Shown: positions 8,814-17,514, counted from the first letter of the stretch. The stretch is 64,000 nucleotides of DNA from BAIKAL-G1 sp943370385 (GCA_943370385.1 CALRQT020000008.1:62001-126000), one strand, 5' to 3'. The notes: a model not told the origin generated them from the sequence alone. Program-made: numbers and translations.

Positions 8814-9994
8814 CGCCCCACCTCCAGCAGCTCCTTGGCACCAGACTGCTGCCGGGGACAGTGGCGAATCAGATCGCAAATATGTTGCACCATGGCGGCA
8901 CTGAGCTGGGTGCCATTGGGCAAGGCCAACAGGCGTTCACAAACCGCTTCGGTATGGGGCAAGTGCCAGGATTCCGCACCCTGGTAGGGGGCCATGCGGT
9001 GACAGCCAGGTGTGAAATAGCGCCGGGCCAACACATTGTGCTGGCGCAGATAATCACGCAGCTGGTCGCGGCTAGCGCCAAACGCCGTCTCGTCAACATC
9101 AATAATGATGTAGTGGTAATTGTTGGCGTTACCAGCGGAATAATCGATCAAGCGAATACCCGGAAGTGGCCTTAACTGCCTGGCATACACACCGTAATGG
9201 CCACGATTCACCGCAATAAAGGAATCAAGGTGCTCAAGGTTCACCAAACCCATGGCGGCATTGATCTCCGGCATCTTGCCATTAATGCCCAAGGCAATCA
9301 CATGGTCTTCGGCCTGAAAGCCGAAATTCTGCAGCAAACGCACTTTGCCTGCCAAGGCAGCGTCGTTGGTGGCAACAGCCCCACCTTCAAAGGTATTGAA
9401 CACCTTGGTGGCATGGAAACTGAACACCTCACAGAGGCCATTGCCACCAATCGGCTTGCCCTGATGGCGGCAGCCGAAGGCATGGGCCGCATCAAACAGC
9501 AAGCTGAGACCATGGCGATCGGCAATCTGCTGCAGGCGCTCAATCTCGCAGGGGCGACCATAGAGATGCACCCCAAGGATTGCCCGGGTGGCGGGGGTAA
9601 TCAGGGCCTCAATCGCCTCTGGATCAATGTTGTAGGTAAGCGGATCGATATCACAGAACACCGGTTTGAGCCCCTGCCACTGCAAGGCATGGGCCGAGGC
9701 AATAAAGGTGAAGGAAGGCACAATCACTTCGCCACTGAGGCCAGCCGCCTGGGCCGCCAGTTCCAACGCCAGGGTGCCATTGGCACAAAGCACCACATGG
9801 TCCACCTGCAGATAGACCTGCAACTTCTGCTCCAGCTCGATCACCAGAGGGCCCCGGTTGGTCAACCAGCGACGGCGAAAGATCTCCTGGGCAAGCTCAG
9901 AAAACTCATGCCATGGGCCCATATTGGGGGCACCAACATGGAGAGGTGTGGCCAGAATCGGCGCGAACGGTTTGGCTTCTAAACGACTGGTCAT
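8810..9994 (-). CDS. DegT/DnrJ/EryC1/StrS-family sugar aminotransferase
   Basis: This PLP-dependent enzyme transfers an amino group to a keto-deoxy nucleotide sugar. The 394-residue protein has the PLP Schiff-base lysine at K197 (FSFHATKVFNTFEGG), the PLP-ring aspartate at D168 (LLFDAAHAFG) and the usual entry motif NGTLALELA near residue 72. It resembles VioA/WecE-like enzymes that aminate C4 of dTDP-4-keto-6-deoxyglucose, but the exact sugar position cannot be set from sequence. The gene overlaps both neighbours by four bases. No nucleotide-sugar dehydratase is in the window, so its substrate must come from elsewhere. Confidence 0.87.
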   Translation of the reverse strand: MTSRLEAKPFAPILATPLHVGAPNMGPWHEFSELAQEIFRRRWLTNRGPLVIELEQKLQVYLQVDHVVLCANGTLALELAAQAAGLSGEVIVPSFTFIASAHALQWQGLKPVFCDIDPLTYNIDPEAIEALITPATRAILGVHLYGRPCEIERLQQIADRHGLSLLFDAAHAFGCRHQGKPIGGNGLCEVFSFHATKVFNTFEGGAVATNDAALAGKVRLLQNFGFQAEDHVIALGINGKMPEINAAMGLVNLEHLDSFIAVNRGHYGVYARQLRPLPGIRLIDYSAGNANNYHYIIIDVDETAFGASRDQLRDYLRQHNVLARRYFTPGCHRMAPYQGAESWHLPHTEAVCERLLALPNGTQLSAAMVQHICDLIRHCPRQQSGAKELLEVGR

Positions 9995-11889
9995 GGCCGC
10001 AGTCCTCCAGCAAGAGGTTCGAGAATGGCGAAGGATTGGTCACTTTGCTGCTGCCAAAGTGCGGCATAATAGCGTTGTAATTTGAGCAGTTCACCATGGC
10101 TGCCCATCTCAACAATTTGGCCGTGATCCAGCACAACGATCTGGTCGGCCTCCCTGATCGTGCTTAAGCGGTGGGCGATCACCAAGGTGCATTGATCGGG
10201 GCCCCGTTTGAGGGCCTGCTGCACCAAATGTTCGCTATGGCTATCGAGGGCACTGGTGGCCTCATCGAGAATCAAGAGATCAGGCTTACGTAGCAATGCA
10301 CGGGCCAGGGAAATCCGTTGTCGCTGGCCGCCACTGAGCCGGTAGCCCCGCTCACCCACCAGGGTTGCGAAGCCTTCAGGAAGGTCGCGAATGAAACCGG
10401 CGGCCTGGGCCTGCTCCGCTGCCGCTTCAATTTGGCGATCGCTGGCCTGGGGCTTGCCAAAGGCAATGTTGTCACGCAGGCTGGCATTGAATAGAAACGT
10501 ATCCTGGCTAACGACACCGAGTTTCTGCTGCCAACTGATCAGATCAAGGGCACCCAGATCAACGCCATCGATTAAAATCCGGCCCTTGGTTGGTGCATAC
10601 AAGCCCACCAGCAGATCGGCCAAGGAACTCTTGCCGGAGCCACTCGCTCCCACCAGGGCAATGGTCTTGCCCCTTGGAATCGAAAGGTTGATCTGGCGCA
10701 GGGACGGCAGGCCGCCAGTGCCATAGTCAAGGCTGACATTGTCGAAGACAATCGCCGATTCAATGGCCTTAAATGGGCGGCCACCAAGTCGCCGGAGTTG
10801 TTTATCTTCTGTGGTCAGAATTTCATTCAAGCGGCCCAGATGGGCAGAATTGCGATGCAGCCAGTTAAAGTTGGTGGCAACGGCAGAAAAGCGTTGATTG
10901 AGCCTCTGCAGAGCCAATAAAAAGGTAACTAAACTTGGCAAGATGCCCGTACTACGGGCATCAAACACCAGCAAACTCAGGCCCGTGATCAGGGCCAGAA
11001 TCGCCACCGGCAGAAACATGCTGATCGGCTGGCTCAACTCCATCACCCTCAGCTGGCGGCGCAGGGCAGCTTCCAGCTCCGCCATGCGCCGGCGCAGGTC
11101 CTGGTCGGCTACCTCCAGCTGGCCAAAGCTATGCAGCAAGCGCAAGGCCTGAATATCCTCATTGATACGGGCGCTGATCGACACTTCAATCGTGCTGAGC
11201 CGATGGGCATGACGGCGGATACGCGGCAATAGATCATGTTGCAGCCAGACAATCAATGCCCCCATCACCACCGCCGCAAGCAACAGCCACGGCGATAACA
11301 ACACCAGGATGACCAGATAACTCAGGGCCATCAGGCTGTTGAGGATCACCTGGCCCCAGATACTGATCTCCTTCTCAACGGCATCGGGCCCCTGGGAGGA
11401 ATAGCTCATCAGATCGCCAATCCTATAGTGGCTGGCACAGGCATAACTCAAGGACAAGATCTGACTATGAATAAGGGCCGTGATTAGGGCCTTGCAGCGG
11501 GCAGCAAATTGACCGATTGCTAAGGCATTTAAATAGTGAATTAGGCTCTGTCCAGCCTGAATCAACACGGCCAAGGAAAGCATCAGTAGCAGCAACTGAT
11601 TACTAGAAAGCAAGGACAACTGCCCGGTCAGACCGGGCCAACCTGCGAGCAGGGCTTGCTTTGACCAGTCGATGCCACCCTTTGCCGAAGCGGAAAGCAG
11701 CTGCACAGTCAAAAAGACGATGGCGAGGGTGGCGCCCTCACCGATGGCCTCCGCAATGCTCAACAGGCCATGGAGACCCAGCAGCTTCCACTGTTGTTTT
11801 GCGGTCTGACGAATCAGCCGACTAGCCGGACGTTGATCCGCAAAAATTGGCCGCCGATTGGCAAGGAGATTGCCAAAGAAATGGGTCAA
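9991..11889 (-). CDS. ABC exporter, fused membrane and ATPase domains (MsbA/lipid or glycan flippase type)
   Basis: This 632-residue half-transporter has about six membrane segments in residues 38-330 and an ATPase domain after about residue 378. Walker A is GASGSGKSS (414-422), the signature LSGGQ is at 518-522, Walker B LLILDE at 538-543 and the switch histidine is H573. It likely dimerises and flips or exports a lipid-linked saccharide. The start is a TTG with a strong AGGAGG eight bases upstream, which makes this the first gene of the operon. Its stop overlaps the aminotransferase ATG. The substrate is inferred from context only. Confidence 0.88.
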   Translation of the reverse strand: MTHFFGNLLANRRPIFADQRPASRLIRQTAKQQWKLLGLHGLLSIAEAIGEGATLAIVFLTVQLLSASAKGGIDWSKQALLAGWPGLTGQLSLLSSNQLLLLMLSLAVLIQAGQSLIHYLNALAIGQFAARCKALITALIHSQILSLSYACASHYRIGDLMSYSSQGPDAVEKEISIWGQVILNSLMALSYLVILVLLSPWLLLAAVVMGALIVWLQHDLLPRIRRHAHRLSTIEVSISARINEDIQALRLLHSFGQLEVADQDLRRRMAELEAALRRQLRVMELSQPISMFLPVAILALITGLSLLVFDARSTGILPSLVTFLLALQRLNQRFSAVATNFNWLHRNSAHLGRLNEILTTEDKQLRRLGGRPFKAIESAIVFDNVSLDYGTGGLPSLRQINLSIPRGKTIALVGASGSGKSSLADLLVGLYAPTKGRILIDGVDLGALDLISWQQKLGVVSQDTFLFNASLRDNIAFGKPQASDRQIEAAAEQAQAAGFIRDLPEGFATLVGERGYRLSGGQRQRISLARALLRKPDLLILDEATSALDSHSEHLVQQALKRGPDQCTLVIAHRLSTIREADQIVVLDHGQIVEMGSHGELLKLQRYYAALWQQQSDQSFAILEPLAGGLRP

Positions 11890-11896
11890 TTTACCG

Positions 11897-11903
11897 ACCT
11901 CCT
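11897..11903 (-). promoter_or_regulatory. Strong Shine-Dalgarno for the TTG-started ABC exporter
   Basis: On the minus strand the sequence AGGAGGT lies eight bases before TTG at 11889. This near-perfect match to the 16S anti-Shine-Dalgarno decides the start codon and marks the first gene of the polysaccharide operon. Confidence 0.75.
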
Positions 11904-11957
11904 GGCTGCAGACATGGACCCAAGCAATACATGGATCTAACGCAACTCTTGAGAGAC

Positions 11958-11970
11958 TATGCTATAAATA
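11958..11970 (-). promoter_or_regulatory. AT-rich box, possible -10 region of the polysaccharide operon
   Basis: The minus strand reads TATTTATAGCATA about 55 bases upstream of the Shine-Dalgarno of the ABC exporter gene, in otherwise GC-rich DNA. It is the best promoter candidate for the whole 11889-to-1 operon. No good -35 element is evident, so this is tentative. Confidence 0.3.
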
Positions 11971-12050
11971 TGAGGCCAAAGAGAGCCTGTACCGCATCTG
12001 CTTCGGCCTGCGGCTTGGTTGCAGCATTAGCGCATCAATCCCTGGCCATG

Positions 12051-12130
12051 TTTCTCGCCAATCTGGTTTTCCAGCAATCAGGTTTCCCACCAATCTGGTT
12101 TCTCACCAATCGGGTGTTGCCACCACCAGG
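12051..12130. repeat. 16-bp tandem repeat, four units plus one degenerate unit
   Basis: Units start at 12051, 12067, 12083, 12099 and a decayed one at 12115. The consensus is about TTTCTCACCAATCTGG, with each of the first four units differing from it at a few bases. The array lies between the end of the GT11-like gene and the promoter area of the polysaccharide operon. No reading frame of note crosses it. Confidence 0.85.
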
Positions 12131-12178
12131 GCTGGGGACGACCAGCTCTGCTCTGGAGCCGTTCCGGTTTTGCCCTGA

Positions 12179-13216
12179 TCAAGAAGCAACGCTGGCCGGC
12201 CGCCCTAGGGCGGCCACCATGGCCCTCAGCACCTGGGGATCGGGCTGGCGCGGTTGGAAACTGGCCAGGGTCTGGCCGGCCCGGGGCTCCAGGTCCCAAC
12301 GGCTGAAGGGGTGCCCCGGGGCGGTGATCGCCGTCTGTTGGCCCAGGAAAGCGGCCCAGGCCGAAAAACTCGACGAGCCCGAACCCAGCAACAGGCGGGT
12401 GCGACTCAACACCATTAAATCGATGATGGCCGTGGTGGGCCGCACCAGGCGCACAGCCGGCAGATCCAACAGGGGCCTCAGTTGCTGCTCACTGCCATCG
12501 GACACCACCAGGGCGGGAACCGGCTCCCCGGCGAGATCGCGCACGGCCTGCAGGGTCTCCATAAACCAGGCCAGGGGGGTTTGCTGCAACCAACCGATCC
12601 ACTCCGCGCCGGCCCCGGCCGCTGGCGGCGGCCGAAAATCCCGGCCGCAGCGGATGTTGATGCCGATCGGCGCCAGCGGCACTGACCGAACCCGTTGCAT
12701 TTGCTGCGGCCGGGTGATGGCCCAGAGATCCTGGCGCAACAGGGGTGCATGGCCATTCAGGCCAGCAAAGGAATAGTGGGGCCGATCCAGCAGCAGCAGG
12801 GCACGCCCATGTCCCTGCTGCCGATGGTCATTGGCAGGGACGGGGCCAGGATCCTGCTGAGGAGCCCCCCAGGAATCGGGACAGCCTCCGGTGGCCATGA
12901 AGTCCAGCCCATGCATGAAGTCCTGCTCATGAATGATGCGGCCCGCCAGCAGGGGTCCCAATCGCCAATGCCAGGGCAAATCCCCGGGTCCCGCTTGAAA
13001 CAGGCCCGCCAGGGCAATCTGGCCGGCAAACCGTTCCGGCGACACCGTGCCCCTCAGCAGGTGACCCAGGGCCGGCCGCCACCAACGGGGCGCCACCATC
13101 GGCAGCCCATGCTCCCGGCAAAAAACCCGGGCGCGAGCCCAATAGAACAGCCGGTTGCCCAGGCCAGTGCCGCGGGGAAAGTGGGCTGTGCAGGCGATCG
13201 TGGCTCGCCGCTGCAT
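12179..13216 (-). CDS. GT11-like glycosyltransferase (alpha-1,2-fucosyltransferase family resemblance)
   Basis: This 345-residue protein shows three landmarks of the GT11 fold. GTGLGNRLFYWARA at 16-29 matches the family opening GGLGNQLFQYA. INIRCGRDF in the middle matches the HxRxGD donor-binding loop, though with Cys-Gly in place of the usual order. DLMVLSRTRLLLGSGSSSFS near the C-terminus matches the D-x-x-LMS/NSSFSWW region. Fucose or another GDP-sugar is therefore a plausible donor. It lies on the same strand as the polysaccharide operon but about 290 bp upstream of it. Overall similarity is weak, so function is tentative. Confidence 0.6.
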   Translation of the reverse strand: MQRRATIACTAHFPRGTGLGNRLFYWARARVFCREHGLPMVAPRWWRPALGHLLRGTVSPERFAGQIALAGLFQAGPGDLPWHWRLGPLLAGRIIHEQDFMHGLDFMATGGCPDSWGAPQQDPGPVPANDHRQQGHGRALLLLDRPHYSFAGLNGHAPLLRQDLWAITRPQQMQRVRSVPLAPIGINIRCGRDFRPPPAAGAGAEWIGWLQQTPLAWFMETLQAVRDLAGEPVPALVVSDGSEQQLRPLLDLPAVRLVRPTTAIIDLMVLSRTRLLLGSGSSSFSAWAAFLGQQTAITAPGHPFSRWDLEPRAGQTLASFQPRQPDPQVLRAMVAALGRPASVAS

Positions 13217-13341
13217 TCGCCGTCCTTGGATTCGGGGTCACTCTGGTGGCTGCAAGACCCTGGCTAAACGGCGCAGCGCACCAGCGCAGCTGATCTACCG
13301 CAGCCATGCCACGCCCGCGTTGTCCGAGTCCCGGCCCGGAC

Positions 13342-14700
13342 CTACGGCGTTGGATCGGCCAGGGCCGGTTCGACGCTGGCACCTCCGTGCAAGGTCTTGG
13401 CCCAAACCAGGGTCTTGGGCAACAGGGCCATGCGCAGGGTGGTGTACGGGATCACCACAAACCAATGGCCGAGATAAACGATGCCTAGGGCCAGATTGGC
13501 CAAGTCCATGGCCGGCAGGGCCGGCCCCTCGCTGGGGCGCCGGCAACCCTTGAGAATCGCGCCGCCGGAGAGGCCAAAAGCCAGCACGGAGAGGGGCCAG
13601 AAGGCTGGGGCCGTGCGGCTTAGTAACGACGCCAGCAAGTCGGCGGAGGCCATCACCGGTAGCCCGTATTGCAGCAGAAAAAACACGGCCAAATCGAGCC
13701 GCTTCTCGAGCGGTAACGCCCCAGACCACAGCCGGGGCCAGTAGTCGAAAAAGCGCTGTAGGCCCCCTTCGGCCCAACGCTGCCGCTGGCGCCACAGGGC
13801 CGCAAGCGTCGTTACCGCCTCCTCCTGAACCGGTGGATTCCAGAGCAGGCCCACGGGCTGGCCTTCGAGCAGCAAGCGAAAACTGAGATCGAGGTCATCG
13901 GTGACCGTGGCCTCATTGAAACCATCGCAAGCGAGCACCACCTCGCGGCGCAACAGCTGGCCGTTGCCGCGCAACTCGACCACCCCGCCCGCCTGGAGCC
14001 GTCCCTCCTGGATCACCGCATCGAGGGCCATCTCCATGGCCTGGCAGCGGGTCACCAGGTTGTGGCCGGCATTGACCACCGCCTTGCGCAATTGCACCGC
14101 CGCCCAGCCGCCGGCCTCGGCAAAGGGCACCAGCCGCCTGAGCACATCGCTCTGCAGGTCCGCATCGGCATCGAGCACCATCAGCCAGCGGCCCGCCAGC
14201 TGGGGCAAGACCGTGTTGAGGGCACCCGACTTACCCCCACCGGCGTCCCGGGGCCGGCGCACCACCTGGAGCTGGGGATAGACGCCCTGCTGCTCGGCGA
14301 GCACCGCTGCGGTGCCGTCCTCGCTGCCGTCGTCCACCACCCAAAAACGCAGCAACTCCTGGGGGTAATCGAGCTGGCTCAACCGCTGCACCAGCCGGCC
14401 GATCACCGCCTCCTCATCCCGGGCCGCCACCACCAGATCCACCGCCGGCAGGTCAACAGCCGGCAGGTGAGGTGCCCCAGGTTCCGCCTCTCCCGGCTTG
14501 GCAGTGTCGACAGACTCCCGCGAGGGGCCCAGGAAGACCGCCTTAAAGCCGTACCCCCCCAGGGCCAGGGCCAAGGCCAGGGCCGGCAGGGGCGACCAGG
14601 CCCCCAAGCCGTGGGGCAGGCTGCCGCCGAGTCCGCAACAAAAAAGAAACAGGGCGGCCTTCACGCGACGGCGTCCTGTGGCTATGCCGCCCGCGTCCAT
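13342..14700 (-). CDS. mgdA: Beta-monoglucosyldiacylglycerol synthase-like processive GT2
   Basis: The cyanobacterial enzyme transfers glucose from UDP-glucose to diacylglycerol, the first step of galactolipid synthesis for thylakoids. The 452-residue protein has DD at 123-124 (WVVDDGSEDGT), DAD at 177-179, TDDLD at 267-271 and QRQRW at 305-309. Phrases such as AARDEEAVIG, GGKSGALN, VELRGNGQ and WAEGGLQR agree with my memory of Synechocystis Sll1377. Hydrophobic segments near the N-terminus and in the last 130 residues anchor it in the membrane. The SpoIID gene lies 24 bp downstream of... its own start, that is upstream in the transcript, so the two may be co-transcribed. Confidence 0.82.
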   Translation of the reverse strand: MDAGGIATGRRRVKAALFLFCCGLGGSLPHGLGAWSPLPALALALALGGYGFKAVFLGPSRESVDTAKPGEAEPGAPHLPAVDLPAVDLVVAARDEEAVIGRLVQRLSQLDYPQELLRFWVVDDGSEDGTAAVLAEQQGVYPQLQVVRRPRDAGGGKSGALNTVLPQLAGRWLMVLDADADLQSDVLRRLVPFAEAGGWAAVQLRKAVVNAGHNLVTRCQAMEMALDAVIQEGRLQAGGVVELRGNGQLLRREVVLACDGFNEATVTDDLDLSFRLLLEGQPVGLLWNPPVQEEAVTTLAALWRQRQRWAEGGLQRFFDYWPRLWSGALPLEKRLDLAVFFLLQYGLPVMASADLLASLLSRTAPAFWPLSVLAFGLSGGAILKGCRRPSEGPALPAMDLANLALGIVYLGHWFVVIPYTTLRMALLPKTLVWAKTLHGGASVEPALADPTP

Positions 14701-14724
14701 GGGTCCCCCAACCGTGGCGGCATC

Positions 14725-16263
14725 TTAAAGGCCCTGCTTCAGGCTTTCGATCGGCACCAGGGCCGCGCCCGGGTAGTAGCGCTCAAGAATCCTGGCCACG
14801 CTCCAGCCGCGCCGGGCCAGGTCGATGGCGCCCGCCTGGGACAGGCCAGCGCCATGGCCGAAGCCGCCGCCGGTCACCCTCCACTGGCCCGGGCCCACCG
14901 CCACCAGCTCAAACAGGGTGCTGGGCAGCTGGCGCAGGGCGCGGCGAATGACATCGCGGCGCAACACCAGCGACCCCTTGGCGCCCTGGATGCCCAGGGC
15001 CAGGACCCGGCCGCTGGCGCCCCGCTCCAGCACCGCCAGACGCCGCACCCCTCCCAAGGACGTGCCAGCTGGCCCCAAGGCCTGCTCCACCTGGGCGGCC
15101 GTGAGCTGGCGCTGCCAGCGGAATAACGGATGGTCGGCCCCATAGGCCGCCTGCCCCTGGCGCAACAACAGCGGCAGGGTCCCCTTGGCCAGGGGCAGGG
15201 GGAAGGCCTGGCGGAAGGGGGCGGGACCGTCGGCAAAGGGCTTGAGGTAGGGCAGGGGAGCCCCTCCCCAGGCCTCCTCAAATCCGGCCGCTACGCCGCC
15301 ATTGCTGGCGTGATACACCGCATGGATCGGCTGGTCGCGCCAACTCAGCAACTGGCGGTTGGTGGCGGCCACGGCCCGGCGCAGCTCGGCGCTGGCCTGG
15401 CCCGGATCGCCGTACACCTGGCACTGGGTGTCGGCGCAGAGGTGGTAGCCATCGGCGACGAAGCGCTGGCGATTGCGCAGGGCCCAGGTGCGGGCCAGAA
15501 TCGCCTGGGCCGCGAGGGCCGCCGCCGGGGCGCCGGCGCCGATTTCCCGGGGCACCACCCCCAGCAGGTAGCGCTCCAAGGGCACCACCTCAACCAACGT
15601 CCAGCTGCCGTAGGCATCGCCCTGGAGCCGGAAGGGACCCTTGAAAACGCCCCCCTCCCAGCGCAATCCCCCCGGCGCCCTCAGGCTGATCGGCCCCTGC
15701 AGGGCCACGGTTCCCTTTGGCCCCTGGGCGGCCAGGGCGGTGCGCCGCAGGAGGCGCAGGCTCAGCTGGCTGGCCTTCAGGCCCGCCGGCGCCGCCGTAG
15801 CCGGCGGCGCCCACACCTCCCAATCGGCGGGATGGGCGATCACCACCGCCACCCCCTGCTGGCGCCACCGGTCGGCGGCCAAAGAGGCGGTCTCATAGCT
15901 GGGAAAGGGACCCAGCACCGTGCGGCTAATCCGCAATGGAACGGCCAAGGGCTCGCTGCGCCAGACCAATTTCAGGCTGGGCCCCACCAGCCGCTGACCC
16001 TTGGCATCCACCAATTCCAAGGGCCCCTGAACGCTCTCCAGCAGCAGCGGGGCCGCCGAGGGCTTGCTGCCTAGGTGGGCCGCCAGGCCGACCCAGAGCA
16101 AGGGTTGGTCGCTGCGGATCGCTGGTGGCGCTGGCACTGGCCAGGCGAGCTGGTCGGCGGCGCGGCAACCGGGCGCCAGCAAGGGCCAGGCCAGCAGCAG
16201 GGAAACCAGGGCAAAACGGCTGCGCCCCAGGGGCTTAGTGCGCAGGCACGACGGGTCGGGCAT
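14725..16263 (-). CDS. SpoIID/LytB domain protein, exported
   Basis: The ATG at 16263 is chosen because a longer frame would run through rpmI. The 512-residue product has an N-terminal signal segment (FALVSLLLAWPLLAPGCRA) ending in a possible lipobox-like Cys. A SPOR-like stretch lies around residue 120 (FPSYETASLAADRWRQQG). The SpoIID/LytB core follows, with VPLERYLLGVVPREIG, ALAAQAILARTWAL, YHLCADTQCQVYGD and the final GGGFGHGAGLSQAGA. Family members cleave glycan strands or stimulate amidases at the cell wall. It is divergent from rpmI with a 90-bp shared promoter region. Confidence 0.85.
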   Translation of the reverse strand: MPDPSCLRTKPLGRSRFALVSLLLAWPLLAPGCRAADQLAWPVPAPPAIRSDQPLLWVGLAAHLGSKPSAAPLLLESVQGPLELVDAKGQRLVGPSLKLVWRSEPLAVPLRISRTVLGPFPSYETASLAADRWRQQGVAVVIAHPADWEVWAPPATAAPAGLKASQLSLRLLRRTALAAQGPKGTVALQGPISLRAPGGLRWEGGVFKGPFRLQGDAYGSWTLVEVVPLERYLLGVVPREIGAGAPAAALAAQAILARTWALRNRQRFVADGYHLCADTQCQVYGDPGQASAELRRAVAATNRQLLSWRDQPIHAVYHASNGGVAAGFEEAWGGAPLPYLKPFADGPAPFRQAFPLPLAKGTLPLLLRQGQAAYGADHPLFRWQRQLTAAQVEQALGPAGTSLGGVRRLAVLERGASGRVLALGIQGAKGSLVLRRDVIRRALRQLPSTLFELVAVGPGQWRVTGGGFGHGAGLSQAGAIDLARRGWSVARILERYYPGAALVPIESLKQGL

Positions 16264-16353
16264 GGGGGGTGGGGGCACGGCCTGGGGATGGGAGCTTGGC
16301 GGAAGGCACTTCCGCGTCGTACTTTGATTGTTTGTGCCCGAGCGGCGAGAGAC

Positions 16354-16551
16354 ATGCCGAAGCTCAAGACCCGCAAAGCTGCCGCCAAGCGGTTCAAGGC
16401 CACCGGCAGTGGGAAGTTCATGCGGCGGCGTGCTTTCCTCAATCACCTGCTCGATCACAAGAGCCCGAAGCGCAAGCGCCACCTCGGCACCATGGCCCTT
16501 GTCGACGAGCGCGACGCCGACAACGTGCGCGCCATGCTCCCCTACAGCTGA
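16354..16551 (+). CDS. rpmI: 50S ribosomal protein L35
   Basis: A 65-residue basic protein starts MPKLKTRKAAAKRFKATGSG and contains RRRAFLNHLLDHKSPKRKR, the standard L35 sequence. It binds 23S rRNA in the large subunit. It lies 44 bp upstream of rplT in the usual pair. infC is not adjacent here. The 5' leader of about 90 bp may host L20 autoregulation, but I see no clear pseudoknot by eye. Confidence 0.97.
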   Translation: MPKLKTRKAAAKRFKATGSGKFMRRRAFLNHLLDHKSPKRKRHLGTMALVDERDADNVRAMLPYS

Positions 16552-16595
16552 TCGCTGCGCCGGTTCCCGTTTTTCCCTTTCCCTGAGACCCATCC

Positions 16596-16943
16596 ATGGC
16601 ACGCGTTAAGAGGGGCAATGTCGCCCGCAAACGCCGCAACAAGATCCTGCGCCTCGCCCGGGGCTTCCAGGGCAGCAGCGGCTCCCTGTTCCGCACCGCT
16701 AACCAGCGGGTGATGAAGGCCCTCTGCAATGCCTATCGGGACCGTCGCCGTCGCAAGCGCGACTTCCGCCGCCTCTGGATTGCCCGCATCAACGCCGCAG
16801 CTCGCCTCAACGGCCTCAGCTACAGCCGGCTGATCGGTGGCCTTAAGAAGGCCGATGTGCAGATCAACCGCAAGATGCTGGCCCAGCTAGCCGTGGTTGA
16901 TCCGGCCAGTTTCACCGCAGTGGTTGGCGCCGCCAACAGCTGA
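16596..16943 (+). CDS. rplT: 50S ribosomal protein L20
   Basis: This 115-residue L20 protein opens with MARVKRGNVARKRRNKILR and has the full-length helical rRNA-binding region (FRTANQRVMKALCNAYRDRR). It is needed early in large-subunit assembly. It is co-transcribed with rpmI and is followed 18 bp later by the ycf37-like gene. Confidence 0.97.
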   Translation: MARVKRGNVARKRRNKILRLARGFQGSSGSLFRTANQRVMKALCNAYRDRRRRKRDFRRLWIARINAAARLNGLSYSRLIGGLKKADVQINRKMLAQLAVVDPASFTAVVGAANS

Positions 16944-16961
16944 CTTTCCCCTGGTAGGCCC

Positions 16962-17483
16962 ATGGATCATTTGCTTCCCCAGGCCTACCTCATCGGTCTG
17001 ATCGTTCTGCTTGGTGGCGCCGCCGTGGTGGTTGCCAGGCAGATTTTTCGTGTTCGCCGCGATGAGGCGACCCTGAGCCGGCTGGAAGGGGTGAGTAAAT
17101 CCAGCGACCGCTCCTGCGCCGACCTCTATGAGCTGGGCTCGGTACAGCTGCGTAAACGGCTCTATGGCGAAGCCGCCGCCAGCCTCAAGCTGGCCCTCAA
17201 ATCCGCCGATGGCGAGCCGGCCGAAGCCCAGGCCCTGATCCAAAACGCCCTCGGTTTTGCCCTGGCGGCCCAGAACAATTACGCCGCAGCCATCCGCCAC
17301 TACCGCTCGGCCCTGAAGTTCAAGCAGGATTACCCCGTGGCCCTGAACAACCTGGCCTTTGCCCTGGAAAAGCAAAGCAAGGCCGAGGAAGCCCTCACCA
17401 CCTACCGCCAAGTGCTGGAGCTGGATGCCTCCAACAGCACGGCCCGCAAACGGCTCAAACGCCTGGAACGCACTGCGGTCTGA
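16962..17483 (+). CDS. ycf37: Ycf37-like TPR protein, photosystem I assembly
   Basis: This 173-residue protein has one N-terminal membrane helix (residues 8-26, ending at ARQIFRVRRDE) followed by about three TPR units. Examples are LYELGSVQLRKRLYGEAAAS, an AQNNYAAAIRHYRSALKFK unit, and SKAEEALTTYRQVLELDAS. Length and layout match cyanobacterial Ycf37, which supports photosystem I trimer assembly or stability at the thylakoid. It follows rplT closely, so it may be read from the ribosomal promoter. Identity rests on layout and remembered sequence, not on a search. Confidence 0.75.
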   Translation: MDHLLPQAYLIGLIVLLGGAAVVVARQIFRVRRDEATLSRLEGVSKSSDRSCADLYELGSVQLRKRLYGEAAASLKLALKSADGEPAEAQALIQNALGFALAAQNNYAAAIRHYRSALKFKQDYPVALNNLAFALEKQSKAEEALTTYRQVLELDASNSTARKRLKRLERTAV

Positions 17484-17514
17484 GGCAGCACCGACGAAAC
17501 AGAAGCTTCTGGGT

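Noticed and set aside
16264..16602. Longer N-terminus of the SpoIID protein
   Set aside because: The extra frame reads antisense through rpmI, and the signal peptide begins only after the ATG at 16263.
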